Shown here piece after piece: positions 55,484 through 64,000 of a stretch of DNA of 64,000 bases; position 1 is the first letter of the stretch, and the number at the start of each line of letters is the position of its first letter. Below the pieces are notes generated by a model, which saw only the letters and a list, made by a program, of their open reading frames with translations, did no database searches and had not been told where the DNA came from. The stretch spans positions 62,001 to 126,000 of the forward strand of contig NZ_JAEMGS010000001.1 of NCBI RefSeq assembly GCF_017309075.1, written 5' to 3'. Source of the DNA: Motiliproteus sp. SC1-56 (GTDB lineage: Bacteria; Pseudomonadota; Gammaproteobacteria; Pseudomonadales; Balneatricaceae). The translations under genes were made by a program, and so were the position numbers.

Positions 55484-55492
55484 ATTATCACA
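55484..55492 (-). promoter_or_regulatory. Candidate extended -10 promoter of the MSHA cluster
   Basis: TG-T-GATAAT on the minus strand: five of six matches to the -10 hexamer with the TG of an extended -10, just upstream of mshI. The -35 region (GGTGGC) is poor. Confidence 0.35.
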
Positions 55493-55543
55493 GCCCGGCC
55501 CCTGATGCCACCGCCGCTCCAGCGCCTAGCGACGGATTTCGTG

Positions 55544-55572
55544 TTGACTAATAAAAAAGGGGCGTGTTTAAT
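55544..55572 (+). promoter_or_regulatory. tRNA-Phe promoter with GC-rich discriminator
   Basis: TTGACT (55544-55549), a spacer of exactly 17 bp, and TTTAAT (55567-55572), followed by ACGCCCCC before the tRNA begins at 55584. The GC-rich stretch after the -10 is the discriminator type found at stable-RNA promoters under stringent control. The -10 lies in the loop of the inverted repeat described in the next entry. Confidence 0.7.
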
Positions 55573-55579
55573 ACGCCCC
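55552..55579 (-). terminator. Minus-strand intrinsic terminator overlapping the tRNA-Phe promoter
   Basis: GGGGCGT / ACGCCCC arms around a 7-nt loop, followed on the minus strand by six T residues (55558-55553) and ATTA. It would stop antisense transcription coming from the DUF1294 gene before the MSHA cluster. Confidence 0.65.
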
Positions 55580-55583
55580 CGTT

Positions 55584-55659
55584 GCCCGGATAGCTCAGTT
55601 GGTAGAGCAGAGGATTGAAAATCCTCGTGTCGGTGGTTCGATTCCGCCTCCGGGCACCA
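55584..55659 (+). tRNA. tRNA-Phe (anticodon GAA), CCA encoded
   Basis: 76-nt tRNA with all four arms: acceptor GCCCGGA pairing with TCCGGGC, D-arm GCTCAGTTGGTAGAGC, anticodon stem-loop around TTGAAAA with GAA, and T-arm GGTTCGATTCC. The discriminator A is followed by an encoded CCA. It has its own promoter and terminator. Confidence 0.98.
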
Positions 55660-55667
55660 CTTCTTTC

Positions 55668-55696
55668 AAGGCCTCGTCAGTGAACGGGGCCTTTTT
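55668..55696 (+). terminator. Intrinsic terminator after tRNA-Phe
   Basis: AAGGCCTCG pairs with CGGGGCCTT (one T-G pair) around an 8-nt loop, followed by T residues, 9 bp after the tRNA. Confidence 0.85.
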
Positions 55697-55863
55697 GTTT
55701 CTGGCCTCTGGCCGTTCTCCGGCCGGAACCGATCTTTCCAGTATCTCTTCTTTTCCGCGACGCCCTAAGGCGATATTTGCCTCAGGATCAGCCTTGATGT
55801 CCGTGATCTGAACGATGGAGTGCCTGAAGAACGTCCTGCAGTCCTGACCCTCGCGTTCGGGGA

Positions 55864-55925
55864 GAACAAGGACCTCCCTTGTTCCCACCCTGTGCAACGT
55901 TGTCAGCTGACCGCAGGCCTGCGGT
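55864..55925. repeat. Cluster of three palindromes in the 334-bp gap between tRNA-Phe and the DUF1294 gene
   Basis: The gap 55660-55993 holds no gene I can support. It contains the tRNA terminator and then three inverted repeats: GAACAAGG / CCTTGTTC (55864-55884), CAACGTTG (55895-55902), and the perfect 16-bp palindrome ACCGCAGGCCTGCGGT (55910-55925). None is followed by a T-run on either strand. Confidence 0.5.
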
Positions 55926-55993
55926 TAGTCGAAGAAGTCGAAACCAGACGCCCAACCCGATCGGCGGTAAGCTGAAATAGACCGGGCCTCCCT

Positions 55994-56698
55994 TTATCCC
56001 CATCCTATCTGTGAAATCAACGCGTTTGCCGTAGAAGCCCCTGTCGGCGTAAGTAGCCACACAAGAAATCCGCAGTTCAAGCAGACAGTCATCCAGAATA
56101 CAGAGCGAAAAGACTGTTTCTTGGATTTGTGGCGTAGCTTTTGTTGGGCAAGGAGTGCGCCAGGCCAGCCTCCGATTAGGGCAACCAGATGCAGCGTGCT
56201 TTCTTGAGTTCGCCATGCCCCCTTCTTAGCTGCCGATTTATCAACCGCATACATGAGAAAGGCAAGCAAGCTCGCTACTAGATAAAGGGCAAAAATTAGA
56301 GAGTCTATTTTTCCTGAAAGAGCTGAGATACCGAGGATGCTGAAGAAAACAGCGGCCACCAGTGTCGCTGTAGAGCCGCCTTGACGCCTTGTCTTATTTG
56401 GCCGCGGCTTACCACTATGCTTCAAAGCCTTGGCGCTTGCTGGCGAGGAAAGCCCTTTTTGGAGACGACTAACAGGCCCGCGAGCCAACCCTTCGATATG
56501 AACGTCACCCGCACGAATACGGCCCTCCTTGTCCTTCATGGGCTGGTAGTAAATGATATCGCCTACACGAGGATTTCTGGCGATATTGCCGAAGTCCCGC
56601 ATGTGAACGAACACATCACGGCTACCCTGATCAGGCTTGATGAAGCCGAACCCCTTCTCATCCTTCCAAGTTTTCAGGGTTCCTTTTTGTTGAGCCAT
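55994..56698 (-). CDS. Cold-shock domain / DUF1294 membrane protein
   Basis: 234-residue fusion. Residues 1-65 are a cold-shock domain with RNP1 KGFGFI and RNP2 VFVHM, which bind single-stranded nucleic acid. A basic linker (KPRPNKTRRQGG) leads to the DUF1294 domain with about four hydrophobic segments (TLVAAVFFSILGISALSGKI, LIFALYLVASLLAFLMYAVD) and the family motif STLHLVALIGGWPGALLAQQ, then RHKSKKQSFRSVFW. Such proteins are common but have no known function. I chose the ATG at 56698, with AAAGGA upstream. It is less GC-rich than its neighbours. Confidence 0.85.
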   Translation of the reverse strand: MAQQKGTLKTWKDEKGFGFIKPDQGSRDVFVHMRDFGNIARNPRVGDIIYYQPMKDKEGRIRAGDVHIEGLARGPVSRLQKGLSSPASAKALKHSGKPRPNKTRRQGGSTATLVAAVFFSILGISALSGKIDSLIFALYLVASLLAFLMYAVDKSAAKKGAWRTQESTLHLVALIGGWPGALLAQQKLRHKSKKQSFRSVFWMTVCLNCGFLVWLLTPTGASTANALISQIGWG

Positions 56699-56898
56699 TA
56701 GCCTGGGTCCTTTCAAGAGCCTGTGACGTGAAAGTGCTACTACGAAGCAAATTCACACTAATTTACATGCTTTTATGGCACAAATGCACCGGGACGAACG
56801 CCCGCAGTGATTGAATTGTTTATACGCCAGGATATTCAATAAAAATCGGAAATCCTTATGCTGGAAGCCCGATTAATAAAGCCCCCCGATAACCTGTC

Positions 56899-58623
56899 TC
56901 AATTTACGGCCGATCCTGACTGTGGATAGAGTGGCGGCAAGAGGTCCGTTTGCGTACTGCTTGGTCCCGGTTTCTGCTCACGCAACCGCTGCAAAGCCGA
57001 CAGCAGCTGGTCCGGGTTCAGCCCTTGGGCAGCCTGGGGGTGAAACAGGGCCCGGTCCAGCAGGCGAAGCTGCTCGATAAGCGCCCCTTCCTGCGTCTGT
57101 CGGCCGATTGCCTCGAGGGTCGCGGCCCCATTCAGCTCAAAACGAAGCGGCGCCCAGTCCAGCAGCGCCTGTCGAATGGCGCCGGGATCACCGCCGCGGC
57201 AGGCCTCGCGCAGGGTCTCAAAGGCCCGGCTTTCGGCGGGTCGCGATCCCGCGAGCGGTCCTGCCGCAGGGGCAGGCCCGGTGGCGCCTGCAGGGCTGCG
57301 GCGGCGGGCCCGCCACCAGAGCACGGCCAGCCCCGCGCTGATCAGCGCCCAGGCGAGGTTGCTCCAGAGCAGCCAATGGGTACCCTGAGGCGACTCGACG
57401 GGCGCTTGGGCGGGGACGGGAGCAGCCGGCGCCGGTGGCAGTGCGGGGTCCGCGACCACCGGTGTGGATTGAGAGACCGCGGCGGGCAGCACCTCGATGG
57501 TGCGGGCCGGCACCCGTGCCACGCGGGCCCGGTCGGCAGTCGTATCCCACCAGGCCAGCTCCAGCGGGGGCAGCTCCAGGGTGCCCGGCTGCCCGGGCAC
57601 CACGCTGACCCGCAGCCGCTGGGTGGCGGTGATGCCGTCGCGATGTTCGCGGCTGCTGTTCTCCGGCGCTTCGGGATACCGTCGCGCCCCCTGCAGCGGA
57701 GGTAAGGTCAGGGAAGGGAGCAGGCTTGCGGGTTGGCCGTCCACGGTCAGGGTGAGGGTACGGGTCAGGGGTTCCCCGACCCGGTAGCCGTCTCCCTCCG
57801 CACTGAATTCCTGGCTGAACTCAAGCCGCGAGGCCGGAAGCCAGCGCGCTCTTTCGGCCCCCGGCGGCAACGGTTTGACCTCCAGTCGCCGGGCCCGGGT
57901 GGCCATGCGCACCTGGCGCCCGCGCCCCCGGTCAAACAGCGACCGCGAGGGATTCTTGACCGCCGTGAAGCGCTGGGGCGGTATTTCCAGGGTGCCGGAT
58001 ACCTCCGGGAAGACGGCGTAGTCCAGCTGGTACACCCGGTAGTCCAGCGCGCCCTGGGTTTTCTGGTACTGCTGCTCCCCCAGGGGCACCACCCGGGCGT
58101 TCTCGATCTCCAGCGGCGTGCCGCGCAGATCCCCCAGGGGTACGGCGCTCAGCAGCCGGATCCGCACCAGCAGCTGCTCTTGGGGGTAGAGCCGCTCCTT
58201 GTCCACCTCCAGCTCCACGTAATACTCGGCCTTCCCCTTGGCGTCGGCCGGTGCGGACTGATCGACCTGGAGGGTGATGGGATCGCTGCGCGCCCCGTCC
58301 ACGTCGAACGCGGGAATCGTGACGGCGCCCTCGCGCTTGGGCGCCAGCACCAGCTCCCAGGTGGTCCAGGCCTCGGAGCGACCGTTGACGATGCGCAACT
58401 GGGTACTGCGGCCCTGGTTGAGAATATCGAAGTCGGCTTCCAGCACGCTGAAATCGGGCGGGCTGGAGACCGAGCGTTGATCCAGCCGCAGGGTCAGGCG
58501 CAGGGTCTCGTCCAGCGCCACCTGCCGACGGTCCACCTGGGCCGAGAGTTCGGCGGCCGTCGCGGAAAAGGCCAGGAGCAGACAGAGCCCCAGCACCGCG
58601 CTGATCTGCTGTAATCTCGTCAT
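56899..58623 (-). CDS. BatD-family protein
   Basis: 574-residue protein of the aerotolerance Bat group. The signal peptide (LGLCLLLAFSATAAEL) is followed by Ig-like BatD repeats (LRLTLRLDQRSVSSPPDFSV; FPEVSGTLEIPPQRFTAVKN; PGTLELPPLELAWWDTTADR). One transmembrane helix occurs near residue 425 (LWSNLAWALISAGLAVLWWR). The short cytoplasmic tail has FETLREACRGGDPGAIRQAL. It is the last gene of the MoxR/Bat cluster, 54 bp after the BatB/C gene. Confidence 0.87.
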   Translation of the reverse strand: MTRLQQISAVLGLCLLLAFSATAAELSAQVDRRQVALDETLRLTLRLDQRSVSSPPDFSVLEADFDILNQGRSTQLRIVNGRSEAWTTWELVLAPKREGAVTIPAFDVDGARSDPITLQVDQSAPADAKGKAEYYVELEVDKERLYPQEQLLVRIRLLSAVPLGDLRGTPLEIENARVVPLGEQQYQKTQGALDYRVYQLDYAVFPEVSGTLEIPPQRFTAVKNPSRSLFDRGRGRQVRMATRARRLEVKPLPPGAERARWLPASRLEFSQEFSAEGDGYRVGEPLTRTLTLTVDGQPASLLPSLTLPPLQGARRYPEAPENSSREHRDGITATQRLRVSVVPGQPGTLELPPLELAWWDTTADRARVARVPARTIEVLPAAVSQSTPVVADPALPPAPAAPVPAQAPVESPQGTHWLLWSNLAWALISAGLAVLWWRARRRSPAGATGPAPAAGPLAGSRPAESRAFETLREACRGGDPGAIRQALLDWAPLRFELNGAATLEAIGRQTQEGALIEQLRLLDRALFHPQAAQGLNPDQLLSALQRLREQKPGPSSTQTDLLPPLYPQSGSAVN

Positions 58624-58677
58624 AGTTCTCTCGTCATGGCTCTGCTCATCACTTGCTGTCGTCCCATGGAGTGCCTG

Positions 58678-60603
58678 TCACCAGCGCTGCGGGGGCGGCG
58701 TGCCGGGAGGGCCCTGCAGGGCCTGGCGGCGTTGGTATTCATAGGCAAACTTGCGTCTTAGCAGTCCGCCCGGGTCCTCCGGCAGCTGGCGCAACCACCG
58801 CTCCAGGGCAGGATCGGCATCCCCTTCCCCCGCCTCGCCCTCCGGCGCCACCGGTTCCGCACCGATTCGCGCCTGCTCGGCCGGGGCCGCCTCCTGTCCG
58901 GCGCTCGTTGACGGCGGAGGCTCGCCTGCCTGCTCATCGGCCGAAGGCGACGCCTCCCGAGCTTGCGGGGGCGGGCTGGGCTCACCTGGCTGCTGGCCTT
59001 GCGGCTCATCCCGTGGCTGCCCGCTTTGCTGCTGAACTTGCTGTCCCCCGGACTGTGGCTCGCTCTCCTGCCCCTGGTTCGCTGCTTGTTCCTGGTCCCC
59101 TTCTGCTCCCCGGGGCGCCGCTTGCCCCTGGTCGGGCTGCTGGCCGGCGGCGGACTGCTGTTGTTGTTGTTGTTGTTGCTGTTGTTGCTCCTGCTGGCTT
59201 TGCGACTCCCGCTGCTCGCTTTGCTGCTGGCGCAGCTGCTCCACCAACTGCCGGTTGAAGCGGGCGTCCTCCATACCGGGCGCCAATGCCAGGGCCCGGT
59301 CGTAGGCGGCCAGTGCCGCATCCAGCTCACCGGCCCGGGCCAGGGCATTGCCGTGGTTGTAGTGGTTGACGGCGCTGGGGTCGGCCTTCACCGCCTCGGC
59401 GAAGCGCTCGGCGGCCTCCGGGTAAGCTTGCTGTTGATAAAGGGCGCTTGCCTGGCGTTGGGGGCTGGCAAACAGCCGCGAGGCCCGTTCGGGATCCCCC
59501 TCTTCCAGGGCGCGAGCTCCCTGCTGGTCGGGCGTCAGCCACAGGTCCTGCCACTCGAGGGCATGGGCGGGCTGCGGCAGGGTGAGGGGGGTGATCAGCA
59601 ACAACAGCAGCCAGCCGCGACGGTGGGCCAGGGCGGCGATGGGCAACAACAGCAGAACCAGCCAGGGGCCTGCTTCCGCCCAGCGATCAAAGTGCTGTTC
59701 CAGCGCCGCCGGGTCTTTGTCCGTCGGGCGCGGTGCGCGGGCCAGCTGCGCGTTCAGGCTCTGCACGTCGCTGCCATCGAACGCCAGGGGGCGATAAACG
59801 CCACCATGGGCCCGGGCCAGACGGGCCAGGCGCTGCGGCTGCAGGCGGGCCAGGTGCAGGTTGCCGTCGCTGTCGCGGGCGAAACGACCGTCCGCCAGGG
59901 GCACCGGCGCCCCCTCGGTGGTGCCCACGCCAAGAATGGAGAGCCTGTAATCGCCGCCGCCCAGCAGCTCGCCAATGCGCGCCTCGGCCTCGGGAGCGAT
60001 GCCATCGGTGATCAGCAGCAGCTCACCCCGGGTGTGCCGCCCGTTCTTGAGCAGCGCCAACGCTTCTTCAATCGCCGCCTCCACCCGGCTGCCCGGGGCG
60101 GGCATCAAATCCGGGGAGAGGGTGGGCGTCAGCGCCAGCAAGGTGCGCCGGTCATGGCTCAAAGGCGAGACCACGTGCGCATCGGCGGCGTAGACCACCA
60201 GGCCGGTCAGCCCTTCGCGGCGGGAGTTGATCAGGTCGGTCAGCCGGTGCCGGGCGTGCACGATGCGCGAGGGTTTCAGGTCGCCGGCGCGCATGGAGGG
60301 GGAAAGGTCGAGAATCAACACCCGGGCCTGCTGGGTCCGGTAGAGAGGCTCGGGCAGGCGTTCCCAGGTGGGCCCGGCCAGGGCGAGCACCGCCAGCCCC
60401 CAGCCCGCCGCCAGGGCCAGCAGCAGACGCTGGCCGCCGGCGCCACCGGGGCGTTCCAGCAGCAGCGGCAACAGCTCGGGGCGAATCCAACGCTGCCAGC
60501 CGCTGGCGCCGCCCGGGCTCTGCCACAGCCGCCAGACCAGCCAGAGCGCCGGGAGCAGGGCCAGCAGCCAGGCGGGCCGCAAAAAGTGAAAGGCCTCGAT
60601 CAT
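58678..60603 (-). CDS. BatB/BatC-type VWA-TPR membrane protein
   Basis: 641-residue protein. A first hydrophobic region at residues 10-75 is followed by a VWA domain with MIDAS motif DLSPS and the later LLITDGIAPE. Two further transmembrane helices (WLVLLLLPIAALAHRRGWLL region) lead into TPR repeats (NHYNHGNALARAGELDAALA). Then comes a low-complexity Gln/Ser/Glu/Pro-rich tail with an almost pure glutamine run encoded by a CAA/CAG repeat (about 59155-59197). It looks like a fusion of BatB (VWA) and BatC (TPR). It overlaps the batA-type stop by 4 bp. Confidence 0.9.
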   Translation of the reverse strand: MIEAFHFLRPAWLLALLPALWLVWRLWQSPGGASGWQRWIRPELLPLLLERPGGAGGQRLLLALAAGWGLAVLALAGPTWERLPEPLYRTQQARVLILDLSPSMRAGDLKPSRIVHARHRLTDLINSRREGLTGLVVYAADAHVVSPLSHDRRTLLALTPTLSPDLMPAPGSRVEAAIEEALALLKNGRHTRGELLLITDGIAPEAEARIGELLGGGDYRLSILGVGTTEGAPVPLADGRFARDSDGNLHLARLQPQRLARLARAHGGVYRPLAFDGSDVQSLNAQLARAPRPTDKDPAALEQHFDRWAEAGPWLVLLLLPIAALAHRRGWLLLLLITPLTLPQPAHALEWQDLWLTPDQQGARALEEGDPERASRLFASPQRQASALYQQQAYPEAAERFAEAVKADPSAVNHYNHGNALARAGELDAALAAYDRALALAPGMEDARFNRQLVEQLRQQQSEQRESQSQQEQQQQQQQQQQQSAAGQQPDQGQAAPRGAEGDQEQAANQGQESEPQSGGQQVQQQSGQPRDEPQGQQPGEPSPPPQAREASPSADEQAGEPPPSTSAGQEAAPAEQARIGAEPVAPEGEAGEGDADPALERWLRQLPEDPGGLLRRKFAYEYQRRQALQGPPGTPPPQRW

Positions 60604-61619
60604 CGCGCCGCCTCCGCGTCGGCCGGCAGCGTTCGACGCCCCCGGTAGAGGGCGAATGCCGCCCAGGCGAAACTCAGCAGCAGCACCAGGGCCAGGGGCC
60701 AGTGAAAGAGAGCCTGGCGCGGGCGCACCACCTCGGCCTCCTGCTCCACCGGCTCCAGCTCGTCCAGGGCGGCATAGACCGCCGCCAGCTCCTCCCGGTC
60801 ACGGGCGCGGAAGTAACGGCCGCCGGTGCGGGCGGCGATTCCCCGCAGGGTGGTTTCATCCAGGTCCGCCGACGGATTGATCCGGCGGGTGCCGAACAGC
60901 CCCCTCACCTCCACCTCCTCGGCGCCGAACCCGAGAGTGTAGATGCGGATCCCCTCGCCGGCGGCCATGGCGGCGGCATCCAGGGGCTCGACCCGGCCCG
61001 CCGTATTGGCGCCGTCGGTCAGCAGCACCAGCACCCGGCTCTCGGCCGGTGCCTCGCGCAGCCGCTTGATGGCCAGACCGATGGCATCGCCAATGGCGGT
61101 TTTCTCGCCGGCAAAACCGATCTGCGCCTCGTCCAGCAAACGGGCCAGGGTAAGGTGGTCAAAGGTGAGAGGCACCTGGGTATAGGCCTGGGTGCCGAAC
61201 AGGATCAGCCCCTGGCGGTCGCTGGCGCGGCGGACGACAAAATCCCCCAATACCCGCTTGACCACCTGCAGCCGGTTGGCCCGCGCGCCGTCCAGCAGCA
61301 TGTCCTCGGAATCCATGCTGCCGGAGATATCCACCGCCAGCATCAGGTTCCGCCCGCTGAGGGCCACCGGCTGGGGTTCCCCCACCCACTGGGGGCGTGC
61401 GGCCGACAGCAGCAGCAACAGCCAGATCAGCCACAGCAGCGCGGCCCTGCCGCGGTGGGCCGGGCGGTAATCGGCGCCGCCTTCGGTGCCACCCACCTGC
61501 TGGTAGAACGGAACCCGCAGGGCCGCGCGCCGGGGCGGAGCGGCGGGCAGCAGCCGGTTCACCACCCACGGCAGGGGCAGCAGCAGTAACAGCCAGGGCC
61601 AGTCAAAACCGAACGTCAT
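60600..61619 (-). CDS. BatA-type VWA membrane protein
   Basis: 339-residue protein with N-terminal helices (WPWLLLLLPLPWVVNRLL and ALLWLIWLLLLLSAARPQ), a VWA domain with complete MIDAS (AVDISGSMDSEDM; LLTDGANTAG), and a final transmembrane helix (FHWPLALVLLLSFAWAAFAL). I chose the ATG at 61619, which overlaps the DUF4381 stop as ATGA; the open frame extends far upstream but only as a shadow of the neighbouring gene. Family members are part of MoxR-linked envelope chaperone systems. Confidence 0.9.
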   Translation of the reverse strand: MTFGFDWPWLLLLLPLPWVVNRLLPAAPPRRAALRVPFYQQVGGTEGGADYRPAHRGRAALLWLIWLLLLLSAARPQWVGEPQPVALSGRNLMLAVDISGSMDSEDMLLDGARANRLQVVKRVLGDFVVRRASDRQGLILFGTQAYTQVPLTFDHLTLARLLDEAQIGFAGEKTAIGDAIGLAIKRLREAPAESRVLVLLTDGANTAGRVEPLDAAAMAAGEGIRIYTLGFGAEEVEVRGLFGTRRINPSADLDETTLRGIAARTGGRYFRARDREELAAVYAALDELEPVEQEAEVVRPRQALFHWPLALVLLLSFAWAAFALYRGRRTLPADAEAAR

Positions 61620-62122
61620 GGCCTTCCCCCACCGGGCCAATCCCCTCGATGGCGCACGACCCACGCCCGCAGGAGCGCATCCAGCGGCTCCACCTCCACC
61701 CGGGGGGCGGGCTGGTAGGGCCCCGCCGCGAGACAGACGCCGGCCCCCTCGGCAAACCCCTCGAGGCCGCTGCTGCGATGCAGAAAGTCGACCCAGGCCT
61801 GGCCCTGAAGGCCGGCGACCTGTTCCGCGGGAAAGGCGCTGAGGGCCACCCGCCTTATCACGTTGGAAGCCTGGTGCAGGTACTGAACGGCATCCCCCCC
61901 CGCCTGATACTGACGGTAGATGGCGCTCAGCTCCACCAAGGCGCGGCGACGATAACGGTTGCGGCGGCGGTGCTGGCGAAAGCGCCACAAACCGTAGGCC
62001 ACCAGCGCCAGGATCATCAGCCCCAGCAGCCACCAGCCCGGCGCCGGCGGCCACCAACTGACCGGTGGCGGCGCCTGCAGCGGGCGCAGCTGGGCCAGGC
62101 TGGGGGCGGCGCTGCTCACCAT
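61616..62122 (-). CDS. DUF4381 family membrane protein
   Basis: 168-residue protein with one transmembrane helix (APGWWLLGLMILALVAYGLW) after the typical LRPLQAPPPVSWWPPAPG stretch. A basic segment (RFRQHRRRNRYRRRALVELS) is followed by a helical cytoplasmic domain (YLHQASNVIRRVALSAFPAE, then GQAWVDFLHRS). DUF4381 proteins occur in MoxR/Bat clusters and have no assigned activity. The ATG at 62122 overlaps the DUF58 gene end by 7 bp. Confidence 0.85.
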   Translation of the reverse strand: MVSSAAPSLAQLRPLQAPPPVSWWPPAPGWWLLGLMILALVAYGLWRFRQHRRRNRYRRRALVELSAIYRQYQAGGDAVQYLHQASNVIRRVALSAFPAEQVAGLQGQAWVDFLHRSSGLEGFAEGAGVCLAAGPYQPAPRVEVEPLDALLRAWVVRHRGDWPGGGRP

Positions 62123-63048
62123 GGCTTGCCCCCGCTGCAAAGGACACTCAGGGGCTGGGACAGCGGCGCCCCGGTATCGAACAGGTGGGCGGCGGCCCCC
62201 AGGGGGGCGCACCCTTGCTGCAGCTGCCGGTATCTCGCCTGCAGCGCCGCGGCCAGGGGCGCGGTGCTCTGCAGCGGCTGTCGATGGCGCCCGTCGCTGA
62301 TCCAGAGTCCCTCCTCGCCTGCCGTCCCCTGCTCCAGGGGGTCTGCCAGCAGGCACAGGGTGAGTTCGTTGTGACGGGATAACTGGTGCAGCCGCTGCTG
62401 GCTGGCCGCGTCCAGGTCGTGAAAGTCGCTGACGAGGTAGATCGCGGTACCCGGCCGGCAGGTGTGAATCAGCTGCTCCAGCAGACGGTTCAGGGGCTGC
62501 GGCGGCGTTCCGGGGCAGGGGCTCTGTAGCTTGCGGCTGTAGCGGTCGAGCTGGCGGATCCACTCCAGCACCGCGTGCTTGCTACGCCGGGGCCGGATAT
62601 CCCGGTGGTCGCTGTCACCAAAGGCGATGCCGCCGACCCGGTCCCGGTTACCCAGGGCGACCCAGGCCAAAGCGCTCATAAGGGAGGCCGCGTAGACCGA
62701 CTTGAAGCAGCGGCTGCCGAAAAACATCGGTGAGCGCAGGTCGGCCGCCAGCATGATGGGGCGTTCACGCTCCTCCCGGTACACCTTGGTGTGGGGGTGC
62801 TGGCTGCGGGCGGTCACCCGCCAGTCGATGGCGCGAATATCGTCGCCGGGCTGGTAGAGGCGCACCTCCTCGAAATCGATGCCGCGCCCCCGGCGCCGGG
62901 TCTTCCACTCCCCGGCCAGGGGGGCTGCGCGGCGGCGCCCGCCGCCGAGCTTGAGCCCGCGGGTGCAGCGGTGCAGCGCCACCAGGCGGTCCACCTCGGT
63001 AAAGGCACCCCGCACACGAAACCGGTCTGGCGTGACGACAGCTACCAT
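62116..63048 (-). CDS. DUF58 domain protein (VWA-like)
   Basis: 310-residue protein with the DUF58 core FEEVRLYQPGDDIRAIDWRV, TKVYREERERPIMLAADLRS (VWA-like strand with a degenerate MIDAS) and ALAWVALGNRDRVGGIAFGD. The basic N-terminus and GEWKTRRRGRGIDF are typical. It follows the MoxR gene by 10 bp and precedes DUF4381, the usual MoxR-DUF58-DUF4381-BatA order. The genes are likely to act together as an envelope protein maturation system. Confidence 0.9.
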   Translation of the reverse strand: MVAVVTPDRFRVRGAFTEVDRLVALHRCTRGLKLGGGRRRAAPLAGEWKTRRRGRGIDFEEVRLYQPGDDIRAIDWRVTARSQHPHTKVYREERERPIMLAADLRSPMFFGSRCFKSVYAASLMSALAWVALGNRDRVGGIAFGDSDHRDIRPRRSKHAVLEWIRQLDRYSRKLQSPCPGTPPQPLNRLLEQLIHTCRPGTAIYLVSDFHDLDAASQQRLHQLSRHNELTLCLLADPLEQGTAGEEGLWISDGRHRQPLQSTAPLAAALQARYRQLQQGCAPLGAAAHLFDTGAPLSQPLSVLCSGGKPW

Positions 63049-63058
63049 GGCGACCTGC

Positions 63059-64000
<942 letters not shown>

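Noticed and set aside
55595-55897. Open frames on both strands running through tRNA-Phe
   Set aside because: The ends are simply translated tRNA sequence; this is a well-known type of false gene call at tRNA-Phe.
62147-62563. Upstream extension of the DUF4381 reading frame and of the BatA-type frame (60600-62147)
   Set aside because: The extra N-terminal parts overlap the DUF58 or DUF4381 genes, are Pro/Ala/Arg-rich and carry no domain; internal ATGs coupled to the previous stop codons are the credible starts.

Overview
The window is about 64 kb of GC-rich chromosomal DNA from a marine-type gammaproteobacterium. My best guess is an Oceanospirillales or Pseudomonadales relative, inferred from gene content without any database search. 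Supporting points are Pseudomonas-like local gene orders (gltB-gltD-hemE; hslV-hslU-DUF971; priA-rpmE-nuclease-malic enzyme; phoB-phoR next to ubiA-ubiC; radA next to a PA4608-like PilZ gene), two TRAP transporters, and a complete-looking MSHA type IV pilus cluster. Nearly all of the sequence is coding. There is one tRNA, no rRNA, no CRISPR array and no recognisable insertion sequence.

Layout. 1-3.7 kb: end of gltB, then gltD and hemE. 3.9-6.6 kb: an Ig-repeat lipoprotein and a lysozyme-like (SLT) lipoprotein. 6.6-8.6 kb: TRAP permease genes without a binding protein. 8.7-12.3 kb: yjaG/DUF416, a quinone-reductase-like enzyme, a phytase-like secreted protein, a small membrane protein and cysZ. 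12.4-15.9 kb: phoR, phoB (with an upstream Pho box), ubiA, ubiC. 16.1 kb: HU with a strong extended -10 promoter. 16.5-24.0 kb: a catabolic island containing a D-carbamoylase, an M20-family L-carbamoylase-type amidohydrolase, diaminopropionate ammonia-lyase, a full TRAP transporter and a divergent RpiR regulator with four palindromic operator candidates. 24.1-29.3 kb: an overlapping operon of a heme-motif diguanylate cyclase, a di-heme cytochrome c peroxidase and a PAS-GGDEF-EAL protein. 29.5-36 kb: FAH-family hydrolase, ubiJ, DUF971, hslU, hslV, SPOR protein, priA. 36-42.6 kb: rpmE, secreted nuclease, malic enzyme, metY, radA, PilZ, a small secreted protein. 42.6-55.5 kb: the MSHA pilus cluster, all on the minus strand. 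55.6-56.7 kb: tRNA-Phe and a cold-shock/DUF1294 membrane protein. 56.9-64 kb: a MoxR-DUF58-DUF4381-BatA-BatB/C-BatD cluster, cut by the window end.

How the parts may work together. The 16.5-24.0 kb island reads as a self-contained uptake and degradation route: import by TRAP, removal of N-carbamoyl (or similar N-acyl) groups from either stereoisomer, then cleavage of 2,3-diaminopropionate to pyruvate and ammonia, under RpiR control. The substrate is inferred. Several genes share a c-di-GMP theme: two GGDEF proteins, a PilZ protein, and MshE with two N-terminal c-di-GMP-binding-type motifs. These could link redox or peroxide sensing to surface attachment. The most interesting small-scale signals are a tRNA promoter whose -10 lies in the loop of an opposite-strand terminator, an intrinsic terminator buried in the signal-peptide codons of the nuclease gene, and a 20-bp tandem repeat generated from the 3' end of radA.
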